A stretch of DNA of 64,000 nucleotides from Takakia lepidozioides. Lineage: Eukaryota; Streptophyta; Takakiopsida; Takakiales; Takakiaceae. Location: NCBI GenBank assembly GCA_030704615.1, contig CM060733.1:65100001-65164000 (forward strand). Direction: 5' to 3'. Positions within the stretch are counted from its first letter, which is position 1. The number at the start of each line of letters is the position of its first letter. The notes under the pieces were generated by a model. The model was not told the DNA's origin. It made no database searches and saw only the letters and a list, made by a program, of their open reading frames with translations. Below, in pieces: positions 45,695 through 58,222 of this stretch. A program made the translations under genes and the position numbers.

Positions 45695-47198
45695 GGAGAG
45701 AGAGAGAGAGAAGACTCCGACCGAAGCCGGCGTAACTAAGAGCCACTTCACCTTGCCGCTACTACCCCCTGTCGGGGGTGGGCCCTATAATAAACACAGG
45801 TGTCCGGTTGAACACCTAGTAACCGGGGGTATATGTGCTATGGTGCCAGATATATATAAAAGGGGAAGGGGTATCCCCGGGGGGGGGGTACTCCCGAGGG
45901 GGAACCCCGGGGTATCTAGGACAATGTTGTGGGATCGGATTCTAGTTTTCGTTTATTGGTGATAATAGGAATGAAGGGATGTGAGGTGGATGGCTTGGAA
46001 ACATTTGTGGATAGGGAAAATATGGATTTGAAAGTTGTTATGCAGGTCATTGATGCTGGCATTGTGTATTCCACCTCCAGTACCTGCCGTGATAACGGTT
46101 ACAGGGCCGGTGCGCCATCCTCGTCGGCGAATAGCGAGGATGAGTGGAGCATATTTTTGTCGTTTTTCCAGGATAGCGTTATGTGGGTAGCGGTCGTGAC
46201 AGAATGTGAATACAATGAAGTGAATCGTGAGTGATGGGGATGATGTGATAGGGTGTGGGGCATTCATGGGTTGACCCTGCACCATTAGGATGTCTGGGCA
46301 GAGTCTAGCTAGATAGGTGCATGGTCGGGACAGACAGGAGCATGGGAGTAGCCATGGTGGGACAGTGTGATCGGGTGAGCGGCCTTGGTATGTGCATGCG
46401 TTAAGGAGTGTGAACCATCTGGTTTTGGCACGGCTGCGCAGTACTTTGTGGATATGCCAGACTGCTTGGTTATGGCGAGTGATATGTAGGCCGTGTATAA
46501 TGGGATGCGTGCATTGGCTGAGTAAGTGTGGCCAGGTGTCACGTTCCTGATGGGTGTGTGAGCAGAGTGGACAGAATGGGGATGGGAAGAGGGGTGGCCA
46601 AAAAATGTGTTTGCGTTGGTGGCCCATATATCAATTGGGCATATCTGAATTTAAGGGTTTGGCGGATCTGTGCATCTGTAGTGGTTTTGGTATTCCAAAA
46701 ATGGTTTGATAGTTTATGGTGTAGCACCGTGGATTGAGTCCACTTCTGAATGTGGATCTTAGTATGGCTAATTGATGCAGCAACTTGTTTGTTGGCCTCC
46801 CGGGAGAGGGTGGCTAGGAGGTCGCGGACAGGTCTAGGTGCGGGTGGGCCTGGGACGGGGTGTATGAACCAAAATGGGTGAGTATGGGCGATGTGAATAG
46901 GGTCATCAGATGCGATTACGGGGGGCTTGGAGGCGCCTTCCTGGGCAAGTAAGTCGGCAGCATCGTTGCCATGTATCCCAGTGTGTGAGCGGACTTTGCG
47001 GAAGTGGATGGGGTGTGGTTGGGAGAGAGCTAGTTGAACAATGGCCATGATAAGGTTGCGGTCAGGGTGGTGGTGATGGGATGTCGGGCGGGCGACGTGG
47101 TTTCTAATAAGGAAGAGTGAAGTAAGACTGTCAGTGAAGATATAGTAGGGGGGAGGGAAAGTATCACTTGACATAATCATGCTATCTGGCACATCCAT
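45695..47198 (-). mobile_element. 5'-truncated LINE, 3' part with RNase H and zinc-knuckle end (copy A)
   Basis: The frame 47198-46539 contains an RNase H domain: IFTDSLTSLFLI, IHFRKVRSHTGIHGNDAADLLAQEG. After a frameshift near 46540-46630 the other frame continues with CPLCSHTHQERDTWPHLLSQC, the usual C-terminal zinc finger of plant LINEs, and ends near 45953. The 3' untranslated part (45952-45695) includes GTGGCTCTTAGTTACGCCGG and ends in a TCTCTCTC tail. Endonuclease and reverse transcriptase are missing. Confidence 0.8.
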
Positions 47199-47204
47199 AA
47201 ACTA

Positions 47205-47910
47205 CTTCTACGCCGCTCTGAAACACGTTGGCTTTCACTCATCAATGTCGGGACCTACCAGGGTAGGCCCCCTGACCACACGGTACCCTCATGGCTCTTG
47301 CCATATACATGCCGGCCACCCTCACCTTGCACTTTCCCCGCCAGACTCTGTCCAGACATACTTCTAATCCACGGTTTACCCATAAACGCACCACCGCCCA
47401 GCTCCCATCCCCAAACCTTACCATACACTTTATTGAATTCACATATTGTAATGACAGCTACCCCGGCTCCTCCACATTGGAAAAACGCCAAAAATACGCT
47501 CCACTCATTCTAGCCATCCGCCGCCGTGGTTGGTCCACTGCCCCCCTAACAATCATTACTGCCGGTACCAAGGGCAGCATCCACAATGCGCGTATCTCTG
47601 CTCTTCACAATAACGTCAAAATACCTATCTCCCCTATACAAAATGCTTCAAAGCTATCCACCTGACTGCATTGCACTCCCTCGCCGCTATTATCACCAAC
47701 AAAAGGCAGCTTGAAAACCATACCTCGTAGGCCTCTTGTTACTTTGTATACCCCTGAGGTACCTCCCCGACCACCCTTCCCCTGGGTTACGGGGTGCCCT
47801 CCGGGCACCCACTAGTTTTTTTATAGGGCCCACCCCCGAAAGGGGGCAGTAGCCGCAAGCGAAGTGGCTCTTAGTTACGCCGGCCACGGCCAGAGTCATC
47901 TCTCTCTCCC
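47205..47910 (+). mobile_element. LINE 3' end, copy B, inverted relative to copy A
   Basis: The frame 47291-47665 matches the end of copy A: LEKRQKYAPLILAIRRRGW, ITAGTKGSIHNARI. The 3' untranslated part at 47690-47910 again has GTGGCTCTTAGTTACGCCGG and a TCTCTCTC tail. Copies A and B meet head to head at about 47200. The region 47911-49200 after it has no recognised gene. Confidence 0.75.
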
Positions 47911-49209
47911 TGGCATCGTGGGGACCCGCATCTCCGGATTGGAGGCATTGGTGGATTGGTCTCAGTCCATCCATCCACTGAAAGACTGTAAGCACATGGA
48001 AGCACTCGTTCTCCTTCAAAGGGTCCAGACCCAGTTCATGTGGTCCCCACTCAGAATTTGGAGCACACGAGAATCTAGAGCGGAGTACAACCGTGTTGGA
48101 CTGTTTTGCAACCGCAGTGTTGGTGTCATCATAAATGCCAGACCAACCCACTCTACTTGTAGAAACATGAGCTGTTAGAATGATGTCACCTGCGGTAGTT
48201 GGGACTGCATCAAACTAGTGGATGCACTTCCTTCTCCCATTATGCGTATGCTTCAGAGGGGATCCAGACCTGAAAGACCATGGACCACTGCGGGTGACAT
48301 ATGTATCGGTATTGAGGATGGAGTCATGCATGTGATGTTTGCTTCCTTCATGCATATGCGCAAGAACAGCTCCTCGGTCTTCTTACGTGTGTTGCCCCAT
48401 TGGGGGAGGAATCATTTTCATCATTTCGTCTTTTTATTTTGGTGGGATATGCGCGTTTGTGTTTGGAAGGAGAGAATAATTAGGCAGGAGGTGGTAGTTG
48501 ACGAGCCCTGAGCGCGTGCGGTCAGGGCGACGACAGACTAGCCTAGTGGGGTAGTGGTAAGTCGCGGTGTAGGGTGGGCTCAATGAACCGCCTACCCGGC
48601 TGCGGTTAGTGCAGGGTTTGCAGCAGGCATGAGGGTCTAAACTATCAATTCTAAGATCCTACTGGCAAAGAGAAGCTCAGATGCTTTCCTCTACAGGGCA
48701 ATTTGCGTATTCTAGTCCTACAGTTTGTTTATGGTTTTAGCCTGCAGCACCCTCCCCCCTCTTTTCCGAGTTGTAGTGCGCACCAAAGAGGAGGTGAGAG
48801 AGGATTTAGGGTGGAGGAGAAACGCACCATTGAAGCGCCCGTGCCGGAGCTCCAAGCGCCATCTCCCGCGCCGTGCGACTAGCTCCAACGCCCCGCAGGT
48901 ATGCCACCTTCCCTCCTTCTCTTGCTGTTGGAACCCGAAAGCCTACCCTCTCTCACCATCACTCACACCCTCTCTCTCTCTCATGTGGGCATGCACATGC
49001 GGGGAGCAAAGGAACGGGCACAACGGGCACCGAGAGGGAGAGAGGCAGGGGACGCCGCGGGTGCCTACGCCGCGCCAGGGAGTCGGCAGCAGCAATAGCA
49101 GCAACCGGGGGGGGGGGGTGGTGGGGGTGGTGGGAGGGCAGCAGCAGCGGGGGCGGGTGTTTGAGTTAGGTTCTTCCTCCCTCCCCATTTCTCAGCTTCT
49201 TAGGGTGTA

Positions 49210-49480
49210 CAAGGGAAGGGCAGGAAGCCTACCTTTGAACAACAAACAGAAGCAGTGAGGAAAAGGAGAGTGCAATTGCCCGTTGTGTGGGCTACCCGAA
49301 GACAATATCCATTTCCTGATTCACTATCCGGGGTTCTCTCACCAGAGACGCTCTCTTCAAATCTATCAAGGGAATTGTACTTGTACCTTAGTTTACCAAC
49401 TTTGAAAGTCTCAAGGCTGAGCCGAACGCCCACGCCCTGATCGGGGCTAGTTATTGGGCAAACCACACTCAGCAGGTTGA
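49210..49480 (+). mobile_element. Fragment of a second LINE family
   Basis: Matches 59484-59760 and 60658-60930. Read in frame it gives CNCPLCGLPEDNIHFLIHYPG-type sequence, a LINE C-terminal zinc finger with one Cys changed, then QSNNLSREL-like coding. Truncated at both sides. G-rich and AG-rich simple sequence lies on either side (49085-49150 and 49545-49565). Confidence 0.65.
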
Positions 49481-49699
49481 TGCTCTCTCATCCTCTCTTT
49501 TTGTTTTTTTTTGGTGTGATTTCCAAGGGCAAGAGGGGAGGGACGGAGAGAGAGAGAGAGAGAAGATATACATGTCATGTCAAGACATGGACAAGACCAC
49601 TAAAGTCATTGTCATTGAAAGACAAAGCAACCCTTTACAGGGCATCATCTAACAACCCCTTTTACCAACTCATTTGAACATCTTATAACTTTTCAGGGT

Positions 49700-51466
49700 A
49701 TCTGAAAAAACAGGGTGGGAGGGCGGGATTCCTGGTCATTCATATCCTGAAAGCCCCATAAGTTGACATAAAGCATTCATTTTTTGTTGTTGACATGGGT
49801 CAAGCCTTACATAATCTAGTTCTTGAGCCATTCATCTTCCTAAAACAACATCCTGTGTAGGCGTGAAACTGATCTGTCAGTGCCAAGACACATGCAAGAT
49901 TCATAAAGTAGAAGCGGGGCTAAGTTTTTATCAAGTATATGTAAGCCTGGATAATCATTCCAGGACTTCAAGATCAAAACTCTGCCATAGTATAAGGTAG
50001 GAAGCGCACAGCATCTACCAGCAAGCAGTTCTTGAAAACCAAAATACTGATGGGGTCAGGTCTGAAGGTGCTTCAGTGCCAAGTCATAAGCCAGATTTCT
50101 AACAAAACAAAACATAGGGCTGAGTACCCTTAAGTAGATATGGGCCTGAAGTGGTATTCCAGGGCCTCATAACAAGCTCTGCTAGTTAAAGAAATGAACT
50201 CAGAAACCATTGTCCCCTATCATGCAATGAAATAGTGGTGATATAAGAGCCTTGAAGAATGTTTGTTATCACAAGGTCTATCTTCTGATCCATCAGAGCC
50301 AGGCCATGGTGTTTCATTTCAGAGCTTAGTTTCCATGCTGCCAGAGCTATAGTCGCAGCCATGTACCTTTGTTAAAAACATCCAGAGCTTTCAACAGAGA
50401 TTTTGTTTTCTATGAAGTCCCTTGTGTGTCTTAACTCCAAAATGTATAAAAGTGGTTATCAAGAACCAAAAACAGGGATAAGGAGTAAGAAGGTGATCCT
50501 CATTAGAGCAGACTTGAAGCCGATTTGAGGCAGCAAGATGGCAGATTTGAAACAACAGTTGGTATCAGCAGCTTCAGGCGGTAGCAGCAATCCCTTATGC
50601 ATGAATCAGACTCTGCAAGCTTCAATAATTCAAGACAAGTGAAGACCCTCACCTGTGCCCGTCCCAAAAACCACCACATAGAGATGTGTGTTAGTGAGGA
50701 TGCATCAGGTGAGTGGCAGGTTTTCACAGTTGCTATCCATGTCAGTGTTGAATTCCAAAGCATGTACAAATCGTAATCCAAGCAAGGGTACACTCAAAAG
50801 AAACCTTGAGCGTTTGCGGTATGCCCTGCGCCATGGCGTCCAGTAGATGTCTCCAGCAGAACGCAATCAAAGTAGATAGAGATCAGCTCATACAGAAAGA
50901 GAGCAACATGTAATCTGTGGCTAAGTAGGGGTGGAGTACTTCCCAACGAGGAGTAAGAGCGCCGCTGCGAATTTAACAGAATCATAAATTTCTGAGCAGA
51001 GCGATCACTGCAATGTCGACTGCCAGAGAAGAATCTGTCTATCTGCCATTGCGCATCCCAAAAGCCAGCCATCACGAGTACCATGTAGCCGCAAGGGAGC
51101 AGGTTTACACGGCGCATCATCAAGGATCATAGAAGCACGAGTTCAGTGCTGTGAAATATGTCGGCCCGTTTAGGGCACATCTTCCCGATTTTTCATCCAG
51201 GGTGGATGAAAAATCACATTTTTAAGAGATGCACTTTGTTAATGGATGATATCCCATAAAAAGGTATCTTAGGGTTACGGTATAGGCTTAGGTTTAGTAA
51301 CTGCCATCATTAATGATGGTACAGATTACTACCTCTTGGATTTTTAGAATAGGTCACCAGTATTCATGTATTTCATCCAGTTTAGATGAAAGAAGCAAAT
51401 AGTAAATATCAGGGCCAAATGAAATCCAAAAAGTTATAGAGGGAGAGGGAGAGAGGGAGAGAGAGC

Positions 51467-51502
<36 letters not shown>

Positions 51503-53000
51503 GGAGCACACCAAACAAAAAAAAAACATGGGGGATGGGACTGAGCATGCAGCAGCAACTACTGCTGCTCAGTCTCGCCCCCCACCAGGGAGAGGGACAC
51601 AGGGAGAGTGAGGGAGACATGAGGGAAAAATAAATAAAAAAGAAGGTGGGGGGGAGTGACTGAGCAGCTGCTGCTCAGTCACTCCCCCCCTACCCTCTCT
51701 CTCCCTCTCTCCATCTCTCCATCTCTCTCCACATCCTAATGGAAATAAGAAAAACCAAAAGAATGGGGGGGTGGGGACTGAGCAGCAACTGTGGTGCGGG
51801 GGATGCAAGTGAAGGGAACGGTTGCACACGAAGCAGCTTAGTAGGCCGTTGGCGCTTTGTGGAGAAGAATGGAACGTGAAGCCAACATGCTAGAGAGGCG
51901 ATCTGGAACCGCATCTGTTTGTGACGTTACGTTCAAATGGCGGCGTGCATTTTAGTGTTTGTTGATCGCCGACAACATCAAAAGCAAGCCTCATACTGCG
52001 GAATGACAGATGAACAAATGATGCATTCAGGGGATAGATAAATTCATGCAAATCAAAAAATTCACTCATGAGAGTAATGCAAAACATGGGCTCAACAAAA
52101 GTCTTTGGGCAGTGACCAAGAACACCAACAAAATATGAAATCCAATACACTCTAACATATCGCCTTGTGCATGTCGTCCCTGTAGTAGGCCATCCCGGAG
52201 CTCCACGCCGTGTGCTACTGGAATAGAAGCTTGGCAATACGGTCTGTTCCGATCCACCCACTTTGCCATGGGGGGGTTTTCTAAGAATGGGAGAGCCCAT
52301 GAATTCAGCTTCTTGTATGATAAAACAACTGAGATAACAGCTCATGTTGTTCTCTCTAATGTACATATCCCCAATGACCTGGCCGAAGCTAGAACAACAG
52401 CAGGATGACATCAGGGAATAATGATGTGGTGCAAGGCATGGAACACCTGCAGGGCAGCAACATTGTAGTGTTGAATGTACTGCACCCTGCTTGAGCCATT
52501 CACAGATGGGGGACTATACAAGTGAGTCACATGGTGTTAGCTGGGGCATGAGAGAAACTGCCCATAAAATGCATCTACGCAAATAACCCACTCAACCAGC
52601 CAGAGCATCATCTATGCGGATTGCCAGATTCTTTTGGGGAAAAATGAAAATATGATAAGTAGGGACCAAGCTTAAAAGCACTCCATTGGTATTCAATGGT
52701 CCATAAACACAAGCCTGCCCAATATAAGACCCACAAAATCACTGGGGCAATTATGTAATGTAAACTGGAAGGCACATGCACTTTGTCAACAATGTACCCA
52801 AAGGCAGAACTGATGTGTAAATTTGCATGCCGTTCCAAAGTCTATAGTGACATAAATGTCATGACACGTTGCCAGACAGACACGCCATGTAAGTTGGACA
52901 CCTTCAACACCCTGCAAAAAGGACACCCCCAAGGGCAACCCTTAGTGCCAGTCTTATGAATCCCACATTATTCATGAATCAACCGGGATTACATATTCAA
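49700..53000. other. Long stretch without a recognised gene
   Basis: No domain is visible on either strand. Notable structures are a 12-bp perfect inverted repeat (GATTTTTCATCC with GGATGAAAAATC) at about 51187-51215, a GA microsatellite at 51437-51503, CT-rich sequence at 51691-51731, and the palindrome listed separately. Confidence 0.4.
51648..51690. repeat. Perfect 43-bp palindrome
   Basis: Two 21-base arms (seven G, then AGTGACTGAGCAGC, and the exact complement) surround a single T. The GACTGAGCAGCA word also occurs imperfectly at 51539-51575 (as an inverted pair) and at 51776-51790. A perfect arm of this length would form a stable hairpin or cruciform and is a likely site of replication slippage. 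Confidence 0.85.
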
Positions 53001-53078
53001 TTTTGCCCAATACCACCCTTCATATACTTGAGATAGAGGAAGGCACTCGGGGGGGAAAGTCATACCTCATTCTAGGTA

Positions 53079-56000
53079 CTAGTACACATCCACATCAACC
53101 AACTCCTCATCACTGGACTCTGAATCTCCATCGCAACTGTCCTCCGTGGGACATGGATGTGCTTCCTCAGATCGCATGTCTCTGTAAAGTGAAGCAACCT
53201 CTCCAGGTGTCACTTGGATGGTCTGGCCCACCCTGTCACTAGCAACATTGGTCTCTTCAATGTGATTGGGGGCTAAGAGGCCTGATACACTTGCAATATC
53301 ATCGTTGCAAATGCTCACATCAGAAACAGCCTTGCGTGACCTGGGGTTTTTTTCCAGCACCACGTTCCATCTCGGTTCATTCACACACTCAGAGAAAAAA
53401 ACTTGCTCGACCTGTGATGGGAGCACAAAAGGCTGTTCAAGTGGAGGCAACAAGTGGGAGAAATTCACCAATGTGAAGCCAGACTCATCCTGCTTCATTG
53501 ACACAGGCTGAGAGCCCACACGTCGTGCACGTACCCATGAACACAATAGCACCGTGGTGTTTGTGGAGCCATAATCCAATTCTAAAATCTCCTTTATGAC
53601 ACCCACATACCGTACGCTTTCCACCACCTGCTCACGGTCAATGCAAGTACTGTCATGCTGGAAAACAGTAGAGACCCCCGAGTCATATGTCACAAAGGGG
53701 CTGTTGAGTCCATCTGAAGTAACCCTGAAGTGGTTTCCATAAGCCGACATGCTCTTGTATGATGTTGCGATTACTGATGGGGGTTTGGACATGTCCAACA
53801 ATTCCTTGCAGGCTGAATCAGTAGCATGGTTGGCAACACTTGACACATGCTGGCGGACTGCTTTTACCAGCCATTCTGCAAAGTGAGGGAGAGCACGGAT
53901 CTTGTTCTGGTTAGTAGCATTTTCAGTCTCCAACCTGCATTTCTCCACCTCATAGGACCTGCCAACACACGCACAACCACAGAAATTTATCTAGTGCAAC
54001 CCCTGCAGCAGATGGAAGAACTACTGCACACACACCTATACAAAGCATACCCATGCATAGCAGGTACCAGAACGTTTGCCACTTACCCCAACATAATGCT
54101 CAAACTGGGATGGTTGTGAATGACGTAGTCATGGACAAGCTGCAACAATTCGAGGGTCAACCTCCGTGGTCGACCAACTCCTTCCAATACCCAGCCCGAC
54201 ACTGATTCCTCCTCTCCTGCATCCCACACTCTCCGCCTAGTAGCATCAACAGAAGACAAGTACTCTGTACAAAATCCCAATGCCTCGTCAAACACGTAGC
54301 CCTCCGCCATACTGCCCTCAGGCTTCGCCAAGTTTCGCACATACCCTTTAAAATCCTTCATTGCTCTCTCCACCGGGTACATCCACCGAGAAGCTACAGG
54401 TCCACACAAATCCACCTCATCCACCAAGTGGATAAGTAAATGTGTCATAACATCAAAAAATGAGGGTGGGAACTCTTTCTCCAGAAGACAAAGAGTCACT
54501 GCCACCTCGTTCTTCAATTCCTCATGCTCGGTGGGATCAATGAATTTTGCACAAAGCTTGCGAAACACACGGGACACTCTTAGTATGGCATTGCAAACCC
54601 CAGGCGCCATCAACCCACGTAGAGCAAGTGGGAGGATCTGTTGCATTAGCACGTGATAATCATGTGACTTCAATTGGCTCAACTTTTGTTTGACCACATG
54701 TTTTTTGAAAGCAGAGGCATAGCCAGTGGGTACTTTCAGATTCGTGATAATCTCCAGGAACACCCGCTGCTCTGGTTTTGTGAGCACATATGGCGCATCA
54801 GGCATTACCAATGTATCCACTCTGGTGGGATGGCGTCGTAACCAAAGAGGCTTTCGAATGCCCTGCAATTCCATATCGCGGCGAACTTGCATCGTGTCCT
54901 TCTCGCCGAAAATAGTCTTGATTATGTTCTCCGTCACGTTCTTCTCGCAATGCATGGTATCAAAAGTGTGGCGGATGATAAGATGCTGCACCATGTGGTC
55001 TAACAAATTAGGCACATTGCAATGCAGTCATGAATGATGTTTACAGCACAGGTTCAGTAAACAAACAATCATGCACAATGAAAAACCAATGCACTGTTTT
55101 GTTCCCAAAACACATGTGTGGTAATCGCACCTCCCAGTAAGGCAAGTCAAACAGAATGGACAATTGTTTTATGCCATGGAGCTTGGAGGGATCGTTCTGT
55201 GCGCCTACAGTCCCACCATCATCAATCCATTGTTTGTAATGTCGTGCATGCTCCTTGATTTCGGTGGCTGTCACTGTATGTGGAGCAGGTCTCATGTCTC
55301 GCGCCCCATTAAAAAGTCTGGATCTTCTATAGGCATGATTGTGGGGAAGATAGCGTCGATGCCCCTGGAATATCAATTTCTTACAAGCTGGGGAATATCT
55401 GGAATCGACTTGAGGTCCACATGCTGGACAAGCACAGTACCCTTGGTGAACCTGACCTGATAACAAGCCATAGGCGGGGAAGTCATGTATGGACCACATG
55501 AGGACTGCACGCATGTTAAAAGCCTGCTCTCCTTCAATGGCTGCCACATCCACGGCTGCAACTCCCACCCACAATGTCGTTAGCTCCTCCACTAGTGGTT
55601 GCAGGTAAACATCCACATTTTCACTTGTCACAGATTCCTTTCCAGGAATGAGGAGTGTTAACATGACAAAAAATTTCTTCGTTACCAACCATGGAGGTAG
55701 ATTATAATTGAGCACCATGATGGGCCAGGTGGACCAAGAAGTGGATTTGGTGCCATAAGGATTGACCCCATCCAGTGCCAATCCAAGATGCAGATTTCTT
55801 GGATCTGAAGCAAAATCCGGCCATGTGTTGTCAATATGGCACCAAGCCTTACTGTCTGCAGCATGCCGGACCATGCCATCTGCACTTCTATGATTGTTGT
55901 GCCACTTCATGAGCTCTGCCAGTGTCTTAACTCGAAACATCCGTTTCAATCTAGGTATGAGAGGAAAGTATCGCAACACCTTCTTGGGCACCTTCCCACG

Positions 56001-57640
56001 GCCGTCCATGTATCGACGACTATGGCACTTGGGGCAATTAGCAGCCTTTTTGAGGTCTCCACGAAACAATACACATCCACGCTCACAGGCATGGATCTGT
56101 TTGTATCCTAGACCCATCATGGCGATCATATTTTTGGCCTCATACTGCGATTTTGGCAAAAGGTGTTTTGTTTGGGCAAAATCTCCAGCCTCAACAATGA
56201 AAATAACTCATCCACAAATGCGTTGGTACATCTGTGAGTGGCGCAAGAATTGAGCAACATCAATGTGGCAGTCAATCGGTTGTGAACGCTCCCATCGTAT
56301 AAGGGGATTTGGGACTCTCGCATGAGTTTTCCATGGTGAAGATCATTTGGCGCGCCTGCTTCTTCTCCGCCCATATTTTCCTCATCAGGCATTTCAGAGG
56401 GATTTGCGCCATTCTCAACAGCCTCATCATTGTCCAAGTGAAGGGCATTTGGGGCAGGTGTGGGATTCTCCCGGAGGGTATCTGATATTTCAAATGCATC
56501 TTGCACAGCACGGGCAATCTGGCCCCGTAGCCCATTGCCGTCTTGTCCATCCAAATTGACGTCGTTTGCAACACTCTCTAGGCTACATTCAGCCTCCACT
56601 TCAGAGTCGGATGTAATGTAGCCCTGTGAACGCAAATGAAATCATAAATTGGGATACGATGAACAGGCTTTTTTCAAAACTCCCAGATTATGAAATTTCA
56701 TTTAAACACTGTCATGTAAGCAAACACTTTGTAGAATTGCACTAGTTCAATACAGGTGAATGCTACAAGTCTCCCCCGCACTTGCGAATCAGGAGACGAA
56801 ATTGGTCGGCCACAGACTTCATTTCGAAGCAGCTTGTGGAGCTCAGACACAAACACAAATGAAAACTACTCTCATATAATACGGCAAAGTAGGAACACAG
56901 TTTTCATCGAAAAACAAAACAAACATACCCTTTGTGATAGAGGGAGACATCCCCACATACAGACAGCTATCTGCACAGACCAACAAAGTGAAAGCTCTCA
57001 ACAAATATGCCCAAGTGGGCAGTGCGTTGAAGGCATGACACATGGCAACAAACTGCCAAAAGCCCAAAATGCATATTGCCTTCACACATGGCAGTCAACA
57101 ACGACCATGTAGTCATGACCCTGACTACATGACTCCAGTACAACCAATGGAAGAACACCACGTAGTTGAAATGTCCATGATCCAGGTCATGAAGTCATGG
57201 ACATGACTACTCTGACGCACTACCGACTACATGACTCCATCACTACGACTCCATGACTCCAATACATCCAACGGAAGAACGACACGTAGTTCGGACTCCA
57301 GTCACTCCCACGACTGTCCAAAATGCGGACATGCGCGGGCGTGCTGCGAGCATGTCAGAGTGCGTGCGTCGTGCAAGGCGTACCGGAACTGTACACTGTC
57401 GAAGGTTTGGGTCCCTCCCATACTTTGTTAGGTGTTTTTTGGCCATCGGTAGAAACTGCGAGATCCCTCCATGGCATATTTTGCAGTTGCACAATATTTT
57501 GCGGTGCCCTTGTGCAATGGCATGCGCCTCCTCTAGTCGCCACAGTTTCTCATCTTTCCTGCGCACACGGAATCGTTGAGCTGTTAGCCGAAACCCCGCT
57601 CTCGTTGTATACATTGTACTTACACAGGGGGTGTGCAAGG
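53079..57640 (-). pseudogene. CACTA (En/Spm) tnp2 transposase, nearly complete, one frameshift
   Basis: Exons: about 57600-57384 (CNCKICHGG...HLTKYGR, transposase-associated zinc region), 56623-55131, 54985-54087 and 53958-53079. Introns 55130-54986 (145 bp) and 54086-53959 (128 bp) join in frame to LPYWE|HLIIRHTFDTMHCEKNV and SIMLG|SYEVEKC. The second exon holds the tnp2 domain (SQYEAKNMIAMMGLGY, CERGCVLFRG, CPKCHSRRY, NLHLGLALDGVNPYG). The third holds DUF4218 (LIHLVDEVDLCGPVASRWMY, ERAMKDFKGYVRN). The last holds DUF4216 (VGVIKEILELDYGSTNTTVL, PFVLPSQVEQVFFSE). A one-base loss between 56162 and 56163 shifts LPKQN out of frame with PKSQYEAK; otherwise coding is intact. CACTA termini and 3-bp target duplications were not located. 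Confidence 0.85.
57115..57300. repeat. Repeats inside the first intron of the CACTA gene
   Basis: GACTACATGACTCCA-type words occur three times. A longer unit, CATGACTCCARTACAWCCAAYGGAAGAAC plus CACGTAGTT, occurs at about 57129-57162 and 57251-57289. GTCATGGACATGAC is itself palindromic. Such words usually sit in subterminal regions of CACTA elements, so the intron may contain former terminal sequence. Confidence 0.55.
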
Positions 57641-58222
57641 GTCTTTGCAGCTGATGTCAGACTGCCATGGTCAGGCCCTCCCCGTGCGGTCCTCTGACTG
57701 CGTATGAGAAGCTAAGGGAGACCTGCATTGCTCGCAACAAAGAGGTTGAGGCGGAGTTGTTTGGTTCGCACCCACTGTGAGTATACTGAGAGGCGGCTCA
57801 CCCTAGTGTTGTGGCCTAAATCTCGCAGGAGAGCATTCCACCTCAACCGGAGTGCTCAACTGACCCGAATACTTTAGTTTGGGGTTGTCAGACATCGCAT
57901 TGCAGGGGCTTGTCATTAGGGTTTTTTTTTTAAAAATGTGAGAGGTCTACGGTTTAGCCTGAAATTGCCCGCATCCTTGTCTTTTGGGTTTACGAGTTTT
58001 TCTACATTCCCAGTGTTGGGATTGCATTGCTAAGTACACAGAATGATGGTTGTGAGGCGACGCCTGTCTCCACACTATCATGGCGCACCATGAAGAGAGC
58101 GGGATTGGTTAATTTCTTCATGGGGCGAGGATTGCAGGCTTCTTGCTCCGAAACCAAAGCGTGCTTGCCGTCGACCTCCACTACCCACGGGACCACCCAG
58201 ACGCAGTGGAAGGCTAGAAACA

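Noticed and set aside
48525-48600. Another tRNA-derived SINE head (TAGCCTAGTGG A-box match)
   Set aside because: No acceptable B box at the right distance and no body shared with the other SINE copies.
48725-49258. A 177-codon plus-strand frame
   Set aside because: Its translation is simple-sequence (Arg, Ser, Gly runs) ending in the LINE fragment; there is no domain.
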